Shown here: positions 15,427 to 24,470 of the stretch, one piece after another
Layout: the number at the start of each line of letters is the position of its first letter
How positions within the stretch are numbered: the first letter of the stretch is position 1
NCBI GenBank assembly: GCA_945900935.1
Contig: CAMDKT010000005.1
Span: 1 to 29,488, forward strand
Direction: 5' to 3'
Source: Candidatus Sulfopaludibacter sp. SbA3
GTDB taxonomy: Bacteria > Acidobacteriota > Terriglobia > Bryobacterales > Bryobacteraceae
DNA length: 29,488 nt
Program-made: the position numbers and the translations under genes
Notes under the pieces: generated by a model
The model's input: only the letters and a program-made list of their open reading frames with translations
Databases searched by the model: none
Told to the model about the DNA's origin: nothing

Positions 15427-18400
15427 ATGTACAGACGATGCCTTGTTTTTGCCTACTTCGCGGTTCTCGCCCTGCCGCTTTTTGGTCAAGAGACGCGCGG
15501 AATGATTTTCGGCCGCGTCGTCGATCCGAGCGGCAGCCCCGTCGTAAACGCGGGGGTGACAGTACGCAATACGGGGACTAACATCGCCACACGGTTGCAG
15601 ACGAATGCGACTGGCTATTATGAGGCGAACCTTTTGCTCACAGGCGCCTACGAAGTGACCGCGGAAGCGGCTGGCTTCAAGAAGTCCGTGCGAAGCGGCA
15701 TCCCCTTGTCGATCGGCGCCAGACTGCAGGTTGACCTGCAATTGGAGATCGGCGCGGTGACTGATTCAGTCACAGTGAGCGGCGAGGTGCCGCTGCTTGA
15801 GACCAACGCGGTTTCCTCCGGCCGGGTCATCGATGTGCGGAACGTCGCCGAACTGCCGGTGGCGCGCAGCAATCCGATCAGTTTGGCAGCCTTCACTCCG
15901 GGCGTGCAGACGCGCGGCGACTATCGCACCAATGGGCACCACGCGGCCAACATTCTGGGCGCCGTGATCTACTTGCCGAACAATGTCGGCGGCAATGAGT
16001 TCCTAATCGACGGCGTGCCCAATACCGGGCGGAACCGGCGCGTCGCCACGATGCCGCACACCGATGCTCTACAGGAATTCAAGATTGAAACCTCGGGGTT
16101 TGAGGCTTCCATCGGCCACGGAACCGGGGTGTCCTTTTCGATGATGACCAAGGCGGGAACCAATCAATACCACGGCGCGGCCACGTGGCAGCACATGCAG
16201 CAGCGGTGGAACGCAGTACCCTTCTTCCTCAAGCAGACCTACTTTCGCAATATCGCGCAGGCCGCGGGGGCCGGAGACAATGCCCGAGCCGATGCCTTGC
16301 GCTCGCAACACCCGCTCCGCTCGGGCCGCAGCAATAACTACTCCGGCTCGATCGGCGGCCCGGTGAGCATTCCGAAGCTCATCGACGGCCGCAACAAGCT
16401 ATTCTTCTTTTTCAACTTCAACGGGACCAATGAGCGGCTCACCGAATCGACGAACAACATTAACAACACGATTCCGACACTCGCCAATCGAAACGGCGAT
16501 TTCTCCCAACTCCTGCAGGTAGACCCCACCCGATACCAGATCTATGACCCCTTGACCGTGCGGCCCGATCCGGCCCGCCCCAGCAATTTCATCCGTACGC
16601 CGTTTTCCGGTAACATGCTGCCGCGCGCTCGTATCATCAATCCGGCTTACGGCAAATACACCGGATTTCTCCCCACGCCGAACAACGACCCGGCGAACCT
16701 CACTCGTGAGCCATTACTCAACTACATCGCCACCGCGATGCCCTGGTGGTTCGACTACCACGCGCTGACGAACCGCATCGACTATCACCAATCCGAGAAA
16801 CACCGCTTCTTTGTACGGTGGGGCTGGAACTCGTTCTTGGAGGACCGTTCCGATTGGACCTACGAATCGGCCCGCGGTCTCCAACGCTCGGACCTGCTTC
16901 GGGCCAACGTCTCGGGTACCGCCGACTGGATTTACACGATGAACAGCTCCACGTTCCTCGACGTGGCGTTCTCGGTGAATTAGTATAAAGACGGTAACAA
17001 GCATGCGTTCCCGAAGACGTTCAAGCCTTCCGACGTCAGTCTGCCTGCGTACCTGGATCAACAAGCGGGAGACCGCACTCACATCCCGGTCATGAACTTT
17101 GCCGGATACCAGGCGCTGGGGCGTAACTACACCACGTTTAACCGCGGGCGGACACTGGCCCTCAAGGCGGACCTGTCGCACGTGCGGCAAAAGCACAGTC
17201 TGACCGCCGGCTTCGGTACACGCCAGTTCTTCCATACCGGCGGCGGCAGCGGAAACACGGCCGGTTCGTTCTCCTTTACGAACGACTTCACGCGCCGCAA
17301 CGACGACCTGCTGACGCCGACAGGAAATCTCGGACATAGCTGGGCCGCTTTCATGATGGGTTTGCCCACCACCATGGCCATCGATACGGCTGACGACTTC
17401 GCCACCACGAGTCCAGTTTATTCAGCCTACGTCCAGGACAACTTTCGCGTCACGCCCAAGCTGACGCTGACCCTGGGGTTGCGCATGGAATACGAGAGCG
17501 GCATGACGGAGCGTTACAACCGCATGCTCACCAACTTTGATTCCGGGGCGAAACTGCCGATCTCCGATGGCGCTAAGGCCGCGTACTCGCGTAGCCCGAT
17601 TCCCGAACTGTCGGCGGCCAACTTCAACGTCGCCGGTGGCAGCCTGTACGCGGGGCAAGGCCCCGGCGGCCGTAAATACTGGCAGAGCGAGACGATGTGG
17701 ATGCCTCGCATTGCCGCGGCGTATCAACTGTCCAAGCGAACGGTCGTGCGAGCCGGCTACGGCATGTTCTATGACACTCTGAATGCCTTGCGCGTGGGAC
17801 CGAATCAGTTCGGCTTTAGCCGCACGACCTCCACTAATTTGACCAACGACTTTGGCGTCAACTGGCTGGTTGGTGATCCGGCGCGAGGCGTGTCACCGCT
17901 CACTAATCCGTTCCCGGTGCGCGGCGACGGCACCCGGTACGATACTCCAGTGCGGGACGCCCTGGGCCTGATGGCTTTTGCAGGCCGCGGCTACAACTAC
18001 TACGATTACAACGTGAAGCGGGCTCGTCAGCAGCGTTGGCGCGTCGGCGTGCAACAGCAGTTCGGCGCCAAGACCGTGGTCGAAGCGGCCTATGCCGCCG
18101 GTTATTCGGACCGGGTCCCCGTTGCGCAGCCTTTGAACTTTCTGCCGGGACAGTATTGGTCCGGAGGACAGCAACGCGATAACGCGGCGGCGTCGAATCT
18201 CGATTCCAATGTGACCAATCCTTTCCGGCTGACGAATTTTCCAGAATTGCAAAGCAACGCTGGTTTGAATCAGAATTTGAGTGCGCTCGGATTCTTCACC
18301 GGCGGCATCATCCGCAAGAATCAGTTGCTGCGGCCGTTCCCGCATATGACAGGCTTGTCGAGCGCCGAAGCGAATCTCGGCGACGCTATCAATCACTCTC

Positions 18401-19062
18401 TCGAATTTAGCGTCACGCGGCGCTTCGCCAACTCTTTCACGATCAACTCCGGCTATACCTGGTTGTCGGCGGAGGAGTCTGACATCTTTCTCAACGAGTA
18501 CGACCCGCTGCCGGCTTCGCGGAAGACGATCGAAGGCACGCCGCATCGCTTTTTCGTCTCGTCGCTGCTGGAAATGCCGTTTGGCCGCGGCCGCCGCTGG
18601 CTGAAGAGCGGTCCGCTGAGCTACGTTCTCGGCGGTGTTCAGTTTGGCGTTACCTACGAGTATCAGACCGGACGTCTGCTCGACTTTCCGAACCTTTTCT
18701 ACTACGGGAACCTGGCGGATATTGGGACGGGGACACGGACCTTCGAGCGCTGGTTCAACACCGACAACTTCGAGCGCGTGGCGGCACGAACGCCGACGGC
18801 TTACCACCAGCGGGTCTTTCCCACCCGCGTGGACGGTGCGCGCGGCCAGAGCATGAACGAGTGGAATTTGAATGCGATGAAGACCATTCCCTTCAGCGAG
18901 TCAGTCCGGCTTGAACTGCGCCTCGACGCCATCAACGCCTTCAACCGTACGATCTTCACGCCGCCGGACACCAATCCGCTGTCGTCGAATTTCGGCCGGA
19001 TTACGGGCATGACGGAAACGCCGAACCGCTACATTCAGATTCAGGCGCGTTTTCAGTTCTAA
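15427..19062 (+). pseudogene. Oar-like TonB-dependent receptor interrupted by one in-frame TAG
   Basis: ATG 15427 follows CGGAG with about 5-nt spacing; GTG 15421, two codons upstream, lies within that site and is less likely. A Sec signal (MYRRCLVFAYFAVLALPLFG) is followed by a carboxypeptidase-regulatory-like domain (GRVVDPSGSPVVNAGVTV, GYYEANLLLTGAYEV), a plug (LQEFKIETSGFEASIGHGTG, MTKAGTNQYHGA) and the barrel. TAG at 16981-16983 replaces codon 519, between DVAFSVN and YKDGNKHAF. The same frame then continues without gap for 692 codons to TAA 19060-19062, ending in the barrel signature IQARFQF. The full length would be about 1211 residues, normal for the class. As it stands only a plug-containing 518-residue fragment is made unless the TAG is suppressed. 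An insertion sequence lies 69 bp upstream, and five downstream-oriented genes appear to depend on the same transcript. Confidence 0.87.
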
Positions 19063-19064
19063 GT

Positions 19065-20645
19065 ATGAAAGCGCCGGCGGAAGCGAAGCCCTTGCTGCTT
19101 GTTATCATCGCGCCGCTCCTGTTTCTGGGAGCGGCGATGGCGGCAGAGGCGGATCTGGCGCCAATCGGTCTGCAAAAGCAATTGCTGGTTGACGACTACG
19201 TCATCGCTGAGAAGCGAAACGCGATTCGAGTGTTGGGGAAACCGAGAAAAGCCGGGATCGTGATGGCCCCCAGCGTGCCGACCGATTTTGATCCTGTGAG
19301 GAAGTTTCCCGAAGGTCTTCCCAAGACGGGTGGCTACGACGAGTTCGGCCGGCGCACTTCGGTTGTTTGGAATGACCGAGACCGGAAATTCCAGATGATC
19401 TATCGGGCCGCCGGCGAGAGTTATACGGGCTACGCCGAGTCGGAAGATGGGATTCGGTGGGCGAAGCCCCCTGTTTCTCCCGAGGGCGGTAATAACCTGA
19501 TCACACACCGCGGTGCAAATCATGGCACGTTCTACGAAGCCTCGTTCATGATCGACCCCACAGTGCCGTGGGGGCATCCGGAAAAATACAAGGCCGCTTT
19601 TAATCCTGGAAATGCCCAGTGCGCCATTGGGCACTCCGCGGACGGTGTCCATTGGAGAAGTTACAACGACGGAAAGTCTGTGACCGGCAGAGCCGCGGAC
19701 ACGTTTAATCAGATCCTTTGGGATCCGATCGCAAAGCGATACATGTTAGTCACGCGAACGGACCTCGGCGCCAACGGGGGCCGGCAAGAATCTCGCGCAA
19801 CGCGGGTCATGGCTCACGAGAAGGGAAACGATCTGCTGGCCTCTCCGGATGCTTGGAGGACGCTGGCAACCGTCAACGTCGATCATCCGGAGAATCGGAA
19901 ATCGCCGCTTGGCGTGCCCTTGCTTCAGATGGAGTCCATGAACGTCTGGGTCTATGAAAACGTGTACTTCGGCTTGATGCACGTCTTGACTGCCGGGGAA
20001 CTGACTGGAGCCGGAGGAAAGGTCAGCGTCAAGGACCCGGATAAGCGGGCCGAGGCGGACGTGATCGATTACTACATCGGAACGAGCCGGGACGGAGTGA
20101 ATTATGACAAGAGCTGGGTCTACGCTGGTACGCCGTTTGTTGAACGCGGTCCGGACGGCAGTTTTGATAAGGGACTGCTCCAGCCGACGCCGGAGATAAT
20201 CACTCGTGGCGACGAGCACTTCATTTTCTACACGGGTCAGTACAACCAGCACCATAGCCCCGCTGCGGCCAAGAGGCTGACCGGAAGGATCGGCTTGGCA
20301 AAACTGCCCTTGGATCGGTTCATTGGCCAGCGCGCAGGCGATACGATTGGCGCGGTCACCACCAAGGCGTTCAAACTGGAAGGCGATCGTTTGGAAGTCA
20401 ACATCGACGCGAAGAATGGCTGGCTGCAGGTCGAAGTGCTCGATGAGTCGGGCAACGTCATCCAGGGGTACTCAGCAAGACACAATGGCACAGACGAGCT
20501 GCGCCTGGCGCCGGCGTGGAAAGCAGGCAGTTTGTCAAAGCTGCAAGGCACAACGGTCAAGCTCAGGTTCATACTGCAGAATGCGACGCTTTATGCCTTT
20601 GGTTTCTCTTGGAAGCCACCGCTCTCGCATGCCATCCAGCAGTAA
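19065..20645 (+). CDS. Exported beta-propeller glycosidase-like protein (first of a tandem pair)
   Basis: The protein has 526 residues. ATG 19065 begins 2 bp after the receptor stop, so translation is probably coupled. An N-terminal Sec signal (PLLLVIIAPLLFLGAAMAA, about 9-27) precedes the LLVDDYVIAEK motif (about 40-50), typical of a large uncharacterised exported family in Planctomycetes, Verrucomicrobia and Acidobacteria. Repeated blade motifs such as KFQMIYRAAGE, YTGYAESEDGIRWAKP, CAIGHSADGVHWRSYND and YYIGTSRDGVNYDKSW resemble the five-bladed propeller of GH43/GH32-like glycoside hydrolases. The last about 90 residues (LEVNIDAKNGWLQVEVLDES, then VKLRFILQNATLYAFGFSW) form a beta-sandwich like that of GH32 enzymes. 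A role in cleaving or binding a glycoside imported by the receptor is inferred; catalytic acids cannot be assigned with confidence. Confidence 0.75.
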   Translation: MKAPAEAKPLLLVIIAPLLFLGAAMAAEADLAPIGLQKQLLVDDYVIAEKRNAIRVLGKPRKAGIVMAPSVPTDFDPVRKFPEGLPKTGGYDEFGRRTSVVWNDRDRKFQMIYRAAGESYTGYAESEDGIRWAKPPVSPEGGNNLITHRGANHGTFYEASFMIDPTVPWGHPEKYKAAFNPGNAQCAIGHSADGVHWRSYNDGKSVTGRAADTFNQILWDPIAKRYMLVTRTDLGANGGRQESRATRVMAHEKGNDLLASPDAWRTLATVNVDHPENRKSPLGVPLLQMESMNVWVYENVYFGLMHVLTAGELTGAGGKVSVKDPDKRAEADVIDYYIGTSRDGVNYDKSWVYAGTPFVERGPDGSFDKGLLQPTPEIITRGDEHFIFYTGQYNQHHSPAAAKRLTGRIGLAKLPLDRFIGQRAGDTIGAVTTKAFKLEGDRLEVNIDAKNGWLQVEVLDESGNVIQGYSARHNGTDELRLAPAWKAGSLSKLQGTTVKLRFILQNATLYAFGFSWKPPLSHAIQQ

Positions 20646-20669
20646 ATCCTAAACGAGGTACGGGCCAAG

Positions 20670-22082
20670 ATGTCGAAGATCCAACGCCGAGTGTTCATGA
20701 TGGGAGCCGCGACTGCTGCCGTGGGTGGCCAAGCCGCCGCCCAACCGGGCAAAAAGTATCTGCTCATAGACCCGCGCGTGATACTCCGCTCCACGGGGGC
20801 GCGCAAAGCTCTCGGCCAGGTTGTCAAGGAGGGCCGCAACCCGCTCTTCGCCGAAGACAAACCTTGGGAGGCGCGCTTTGACAACCTCTACGCCAATGTT
20901 CTGCGCGACGAACGGAGCGGCGAGTACCGGTGCTGGTACAGCCCGTTTTTGATCGACGAAGCGGTGACCTCTACGCCGCGCGCGGAGCGCTTGAAAACGC
21001 CCTACAAGCCGCGAAAACGGGAGATGGGCGTCTGCTACGCCGTCTCCAAGGACGGGCTGCGGTGGGAAAAACCGGAGCTGGGGCTGGTGGAATTCGATGG
21101 ATCCCGGCGCAACAACATCGTGTCGCGTGGCCCGCACGGCGCCGGCTTGTGGCGGGACGATTTGGAGAAAGACCCGCGCCGGCGCTACAAGATGTTTTTC
21201 AGAGGCAAGACGATGGCCGGTCTTTTCTCCGCCGACGGTCTGCGCTGGGAAGAGCCGACGGCGTTTTCCGCAATCGATGCGCCGGGCGACACGCACAACA
21301 ACTGGTTCTGGTCGCCGGAACGGAATGCCTATGTGGGCATCACGCGGCTGTCGGACCGCCAAAGCCGGCAGCGGCTGGTGGGACGGACGGAGAGCCGCGA
21401 TTTTGTCACCTGGACGAAGGCCGAGGAGGTTCTGCGGGCGCTGCCGTCCGACGGGAAGCGGCAGGCCTACGCCATGCCGGTTTTTTCTCACTCGGGACTC
21501 TACTTCGGGCTGCTAATGATGTTCGATTCTGATACCGATCGCGTGCACTGCGAACTCGCGCTTAGCACGGACACGGTGACCTGGGAGCGGGTCTGCCCCG
21601 GAGTCCCGCTGATCGGCAACGGCGTGGAGGGAGCCTACGATTGGGGCTGCGTGTATGCGGCGGCCCGTCCAGTCGTCCTCGATAACGGCGAAATCCGCCT
21701 TTACTACGGTGCTAGCAACGGGAAGCATACGAGTTGGCGCGACGGTTTCTTTTGCCTGGCCCGGCTGCGCCCGGATGGTTTCGCGGGTCTGGAGGCGGAG
21801 TCTGCGAAGACCGTGGCTCGCGTAGTAACCGCGCCGGTCACAGTTTCCGGAAAGCGCCTCACCGTGACGGCGGACGCCGCCAATGGCTCGATCCGCGCCG
21901 GCATCGTAGGCGACGTGGAGAAACTCGGCATCGATCGGTGTGTAGCCGTGAAGGGCGACGTCACCGGCCGGCGGGTTGAGTGGAAGGGTGCGACTCTGCA
22001 GGCTTTGGGCGGGCGGCAGGTGCAAATCGAGTTCGAACTGTCCGGCGCGGCCCGTTTGTACAGCTTTGGATTTGAGGGATGA
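20670..22082 (+). CDS. Tat-exported beta-propeller glycosidase-like protein (second of a tandem pair)
   Basis: The protein has 470 residues and starts at ATG 20670, 24 bp after the previous gene. It opens with a twin-arginine-like leader (IQRRVFMMGAATAAVGGQAAAQ, residues 4-25). The propeller repeats match the upstream paralogue in kind: GEYRCWYSPFL, GVCYAVSKDGLRWEKPELG, YKMFFRGKTMAGLFSADGLRWEE, HCELALSTDTVTWERV and IRLYYGASNGKHTSW. The C-terminal beta-sandwich (LTVTADAANGSIRAGIVGD, then VQIEFELSGAARLYSFGFEG) aligns with that of the neighbour, showing the same two-domain architecture. Different leaders (Sec versus Tat) suggest different folding needs or cofactors. GH32/43-like hydrolase or sugar-binding activity is inferred from fold signature only. 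A weak GAGG lies about 14 nt before the start. It ends at TGA. Confidence 0.75.
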   Translation: MSKIQRRVFMMGAATAAVGGQAAAQPGKKYLLIDPRVILRSTGARKALGQVVKEGRNPLFAEDKPWEARFDNLYANVLRDERSGEYRCWYSPFLIDEAVTSTPRAERLKTPYKPRKREMGVCYAVSKDGLRWEKPELGLVEFDGSRRNNIVSRGPHGAGLWRDDLEKDPRRRYKMFFRGKTMAGLFSADGLRWEEPTAFSAIDAPGDTHNNWFWSPERNAYVGITRLSDRQSRQRLVGRTESRDFVTWTKAEEVLRALPSDGKRQAYAMPVFSHSGLYFGLLMMFDSDTDRVHCELALSTDTVTWERVCPGVPLIGNGVEGAYDWGCVYAAARPVVLDNGEIRLYYGASNGKHTSWRDGFFCLARLRPDGFAGLEAESAKTVARVVTAPVTVSGKRLTVTADAANGSIRAGIVGDVEKLGIDRCVAVKGDVTGRRVEWKGATLQALGGRQVQIEFELSGAARLYSFGFEG

Positions 22083-22173
22083 ATTTTCCCGCAAGGAATC
22101 AATAAAGAAGATCGGCGGGCGGGTGTTATGATGCCCGAAGTTAAACGAAAACAGGATTGATAAGAGAACAGTC

Positions 22174-23304
22174 ATGCGCAATGCCATCCAAATTCGAGTC
22201 GTGGTCGGTGTAGTCTTCTGCGCCGCCATTGCAGTATCCAGTCAGGTTTCAAAGCCGGAAGCGTTAATGGAGATGACTGCCAATCGGTTCATCGACTCGC
22301 TCACACCGGCCCAGCGGGCGGGCACCGTATTCGAGATGAACAGTCCGGAGCGCAAGAAGTGGCACTATTTCCCGGAGGCCGGTTTCAAGCAAGAGTATGG
22401 GCACGATCGCCGGGGCATCATGTTTAAGGAGATGGATCCCAAACAGCGGCACCTTGCCTATGCGCTGATGGCCTCCGGCCTGAGCCAGGTGGGTTTCATC
22501 AAAGCGACGACCGTCATGAGCGTCGAAGAGATCGTCCGCGTGATTGAAGCCGACACAACGGGCCATCGCGACGCGGAGCGTTATCACTTCACCATCTTCG
22601 GCAAACCGGCTCCGGCCGGAGACTGGGCCTGGCGTGTGGAAGGCCACCATGTGGCGCTGAATTTCACAATCCGCGACAGCAAGGTGATCTCCTCCAGCCC
22701 CACGTTCTTTGGCGCGAATCCGCACGAAGTGCCCGTCGGTGAGCACAAAGGAATGCGGGTGCTCGACCGGGAGGAGGATCTGGCGCGCGCGCTGGTGAAC
22801 TCGCTCAATCCGGCGCAGCGCAAAAAAGCCATCTTCGATCAGGCGGCGCCGGAAGACATCGTGACGCTGGCTACCTTGCGGGCCAAAATCGACGGTTCGC
22901 CGGAGGGGATTGCCGCGTCACAACTGACGGCCCCGCAGCGGGAAATGCTGATGGAAGTGATCGCCGAATACGCCAACAATCTGGCTCCTGCACTCGCGGA
23001 CAAACGCCTGAAGCAGGCGCGCCAGACGCCATCCGACAAGCTGTTCTTTGGCTGGGCCGGCAAAACCGAGAGGCCTGTGCTGCGGCCGATTGTGATCGGC
23101 AAGCCGACGGTGGGCAATCGTGATGAGCAGGGCCGATACTACCGTATACAGTCGCCGGAATTCCTGATCGAATACGACAACACGCAGGCTTACTCCAATC
23201 ACAGCCACTCGGTCTGGCGTGACTGGAAGGGAGACTTCGGACTCGATGTGCTGGCCATGCATCACAAGCTGTTCGACCATCGCGCGACGTTGGCGAGGCG
23301 GTGA
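22174..23304 (+). CDS. DUF3500-family exported protein
   Basis: The protein has 376 residues, with ATG 22174 preceded by an AAGAGA element and 91 bp after the previous gene. Residues about 8-24 are hydrophobic (RVVVGVVFCAAIAVSS) and likely a signal peptide. DUF3500 features are clear: FIDSLTPAQRAG, a GHHVALNFTI segment, FFGANPHEV, a repeated LVNSLNPAQRKKAIF, and the C-terminal FLIEYDNTQAYSNHSHSVWRDW with closely spaced histidines and acidic residues suitable for metal binding. The molecular function of the family is not established. Its stop TGA 23302-23304 overlaps the ATG of the next gene by one base, so it is translationally coupled to an oxidoreductase. The preceding spacer holds a TATGAT box (22127-22132) without a recognisable -35, so a separate promoter is possible but unproven. 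Confidence 0.87.
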   Translation: MRNAIQIRVVVGVVFCAAIAVSSQVSKPEALMEMTANRFIDSLTPAQRAGTVFEMNSPERKKWHYFPEAGFKQEYGHDRRGIMFKEMDPKQRHLAYALMASGLSQVGFIKATTVMSVEEIVRVIEADTTGHRDAERYHFTIFGKPAPAGDWAWRVEGHHVALNFTIRDSKVISSSPTFFGANPHEVPVGEHKGMRVLDREEDLARALVNSLNPAQRKKAIFDQAAPEDIVTLATLRAKIDGSPEGIAASQLTAPQREMLMEVIAEYANNLAPALADKRLKQARQTPSDKLFFGWAGKTERPVLRPIVIGKPTVGNRDEQGRYYRIQSPEFLIEYDNTQAYSNHSHSVWRDWKGDFGLDVLAMHHKLFDHRATLARR

Positions 23305-24389
23305 TGCAACGGCGCGGATTTCTGCAAGGGGCCGCCGGCTCGGCCTTCGCACAGAGCGCCGCGCCGCCGATTCGGGCGGCGCTAATGATCGAGCCCGCAG
23401 GCGATCACTTGGGCTATTACTACCGCACGGGCCTGTGTGCCGGCGTGAGCGAGTTCGCGGTCGCCGACGAGACCGGCGAAAGTTTCGGCGCCGCGCGCAA
23501 GGCGCTCGGGGAACGATCGATCGGCACATATCGCGATCCCGTCCAGATGATGACGGAGTTTCGCCCGCAGTTGGTCGTGGTGTCGATGGAGCCGGCGCGC
23601 ATGCCGGCGGCAATCGAAGTGGCTTTGCAACACGGGGCGCACGTCGTAGTCGAGAAACCAGCCTGTACGAAGCTCGAACAGTTCGAGAAACTGGCCAACC
23701 TGGCAAGAAGCAACGAAAAGCAGCTAATGCTGGCGATGCCGACGCGCCTCCACCCCGCCGTCATTCGGGCGCGGGAGTTGATCCAGGCCGGTTGGATCGG
23801 CCGCCCGTACGGCGTGGACATGCTTTGGATCGCCGATCAGACGCGGCTCAAAAATCCGGTCTATCAGCGCACGTGGAAGGCATCAAAGAGCAAGGGCGGC
23901 GGCGGTAAGTTGATCTTTCACGGTATCCATTATCTGGACGTGATCCACTATCTGACCGGCGACCGGATTTCGAATGTCTGTGGGTTCTGCCGCAACGTCG
24001 GCGGGCAGCCGATTGAAGTCGAAGACGCCGCGGTCGTCTCGATGGTGTTTGCCGGCGGGATGGTGGGCACGCTGAACACCGGGTATTACCTCGATCGAGG
24101 CTACGCCCATTTGGTGGCGCTCTGGGGCGCGGACGGTTGGTTCCGTTTCACACCCTGGGAGCCGGAGATTCTTACGTGGTACTCCACGGCGAACGCCGCG
24201 CCGCGGGGTGTCCAGCGGCAGGTGGGAGGACCTGTGGCGACGTATGATCTGATGCTGCAGGCGGCAGTGGACTTCGCCGCCGGACGGCGCGAACCCTTCA
24301 TGACGACAGCAGATTCGCTTGCCGCTCTGCGTACTGTGTTCGCGGCGTACCGGGCCGCTGAAACCGGGCAGTCGCAGAGAGTGGGTTAG
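23304..24389 (+). CDS. Tat-exported Gfo/Idh/MocA-family oxidoreductase, unusual nucleotide-binding loop
   Basis: The protein has 361 residues. ATG 23304 overlaps the DUF3500 stop by one base (GTGATG), with GAGG just upstream; the alternative GTG one codon earlier is less likely. A short twin-arginine leader (QRRGFLQGAAGSAFAQS, residues 2-18) is present. VVVEKPACTKLEQFEKL (EKP 117-119) is the family motif, and HGIHYLDVIHYLTGD places H206, H209 and D212 in the expected catalytic helix. The N-terminal strand reads IRAALMIEPAGDHLGYYY rather than the classical GxGxxG, so the dinucleotide-binding loop is atypical though a Rossmann fold is still likely. It would act in the periplasm, probably oxidising a sugar released by the upstream hydrolase-like proteins; substrate and cofactor are inferred, not shown. 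It ends at TAG and converges with the DUF1552 remnant. Confidence 0.85.
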   Translation: MQRRGFLQGAAGSAFAQSAAPPIRAALMIEPAGDHLGYYYRTGLCAGVSEFAVADETGESFGAARKALGERSIGTYRDPVQMMTEFRPQLVVVSMEPARMPAAIEVALQHGAHVVVEKPACTKLEQFEKLANLARSNEKQLMLAMPTRLHPAVIRARELIQAGWIGRPYGVDMLWIADQTRLKNPVYQRTWKASKSKGGGGKLIFHGIHYLDVIHYLTGDRISNVCGFCRNVGGQPIEVEDAAVVSMVFAGGMVGTLNTGYYLDRGYAHLVALWGADGWFRFTPWEPEILTWYSTANAAPRGVQRQVGGPVATYDLMLQAAVDFAAGRREPFMTTADSLAALRTVFAAYRAAETGQSQRVG

Positions 24390-24470
24390 CTGGGCTGTTG
24401 TGGCCCTGTGGTTTCCGAAAATCCCGGGCTTCGTGCCAACCTGCAATCACAGAGGTTTTTGGCGCGCGAG

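Noticed and set aside
24390..24470. Bidirectional terminator between the convergent oxidoreductase and DUF1552 remnant
   Set aside because: No stem of useful length followed by a T run is visible in these 81 bases.
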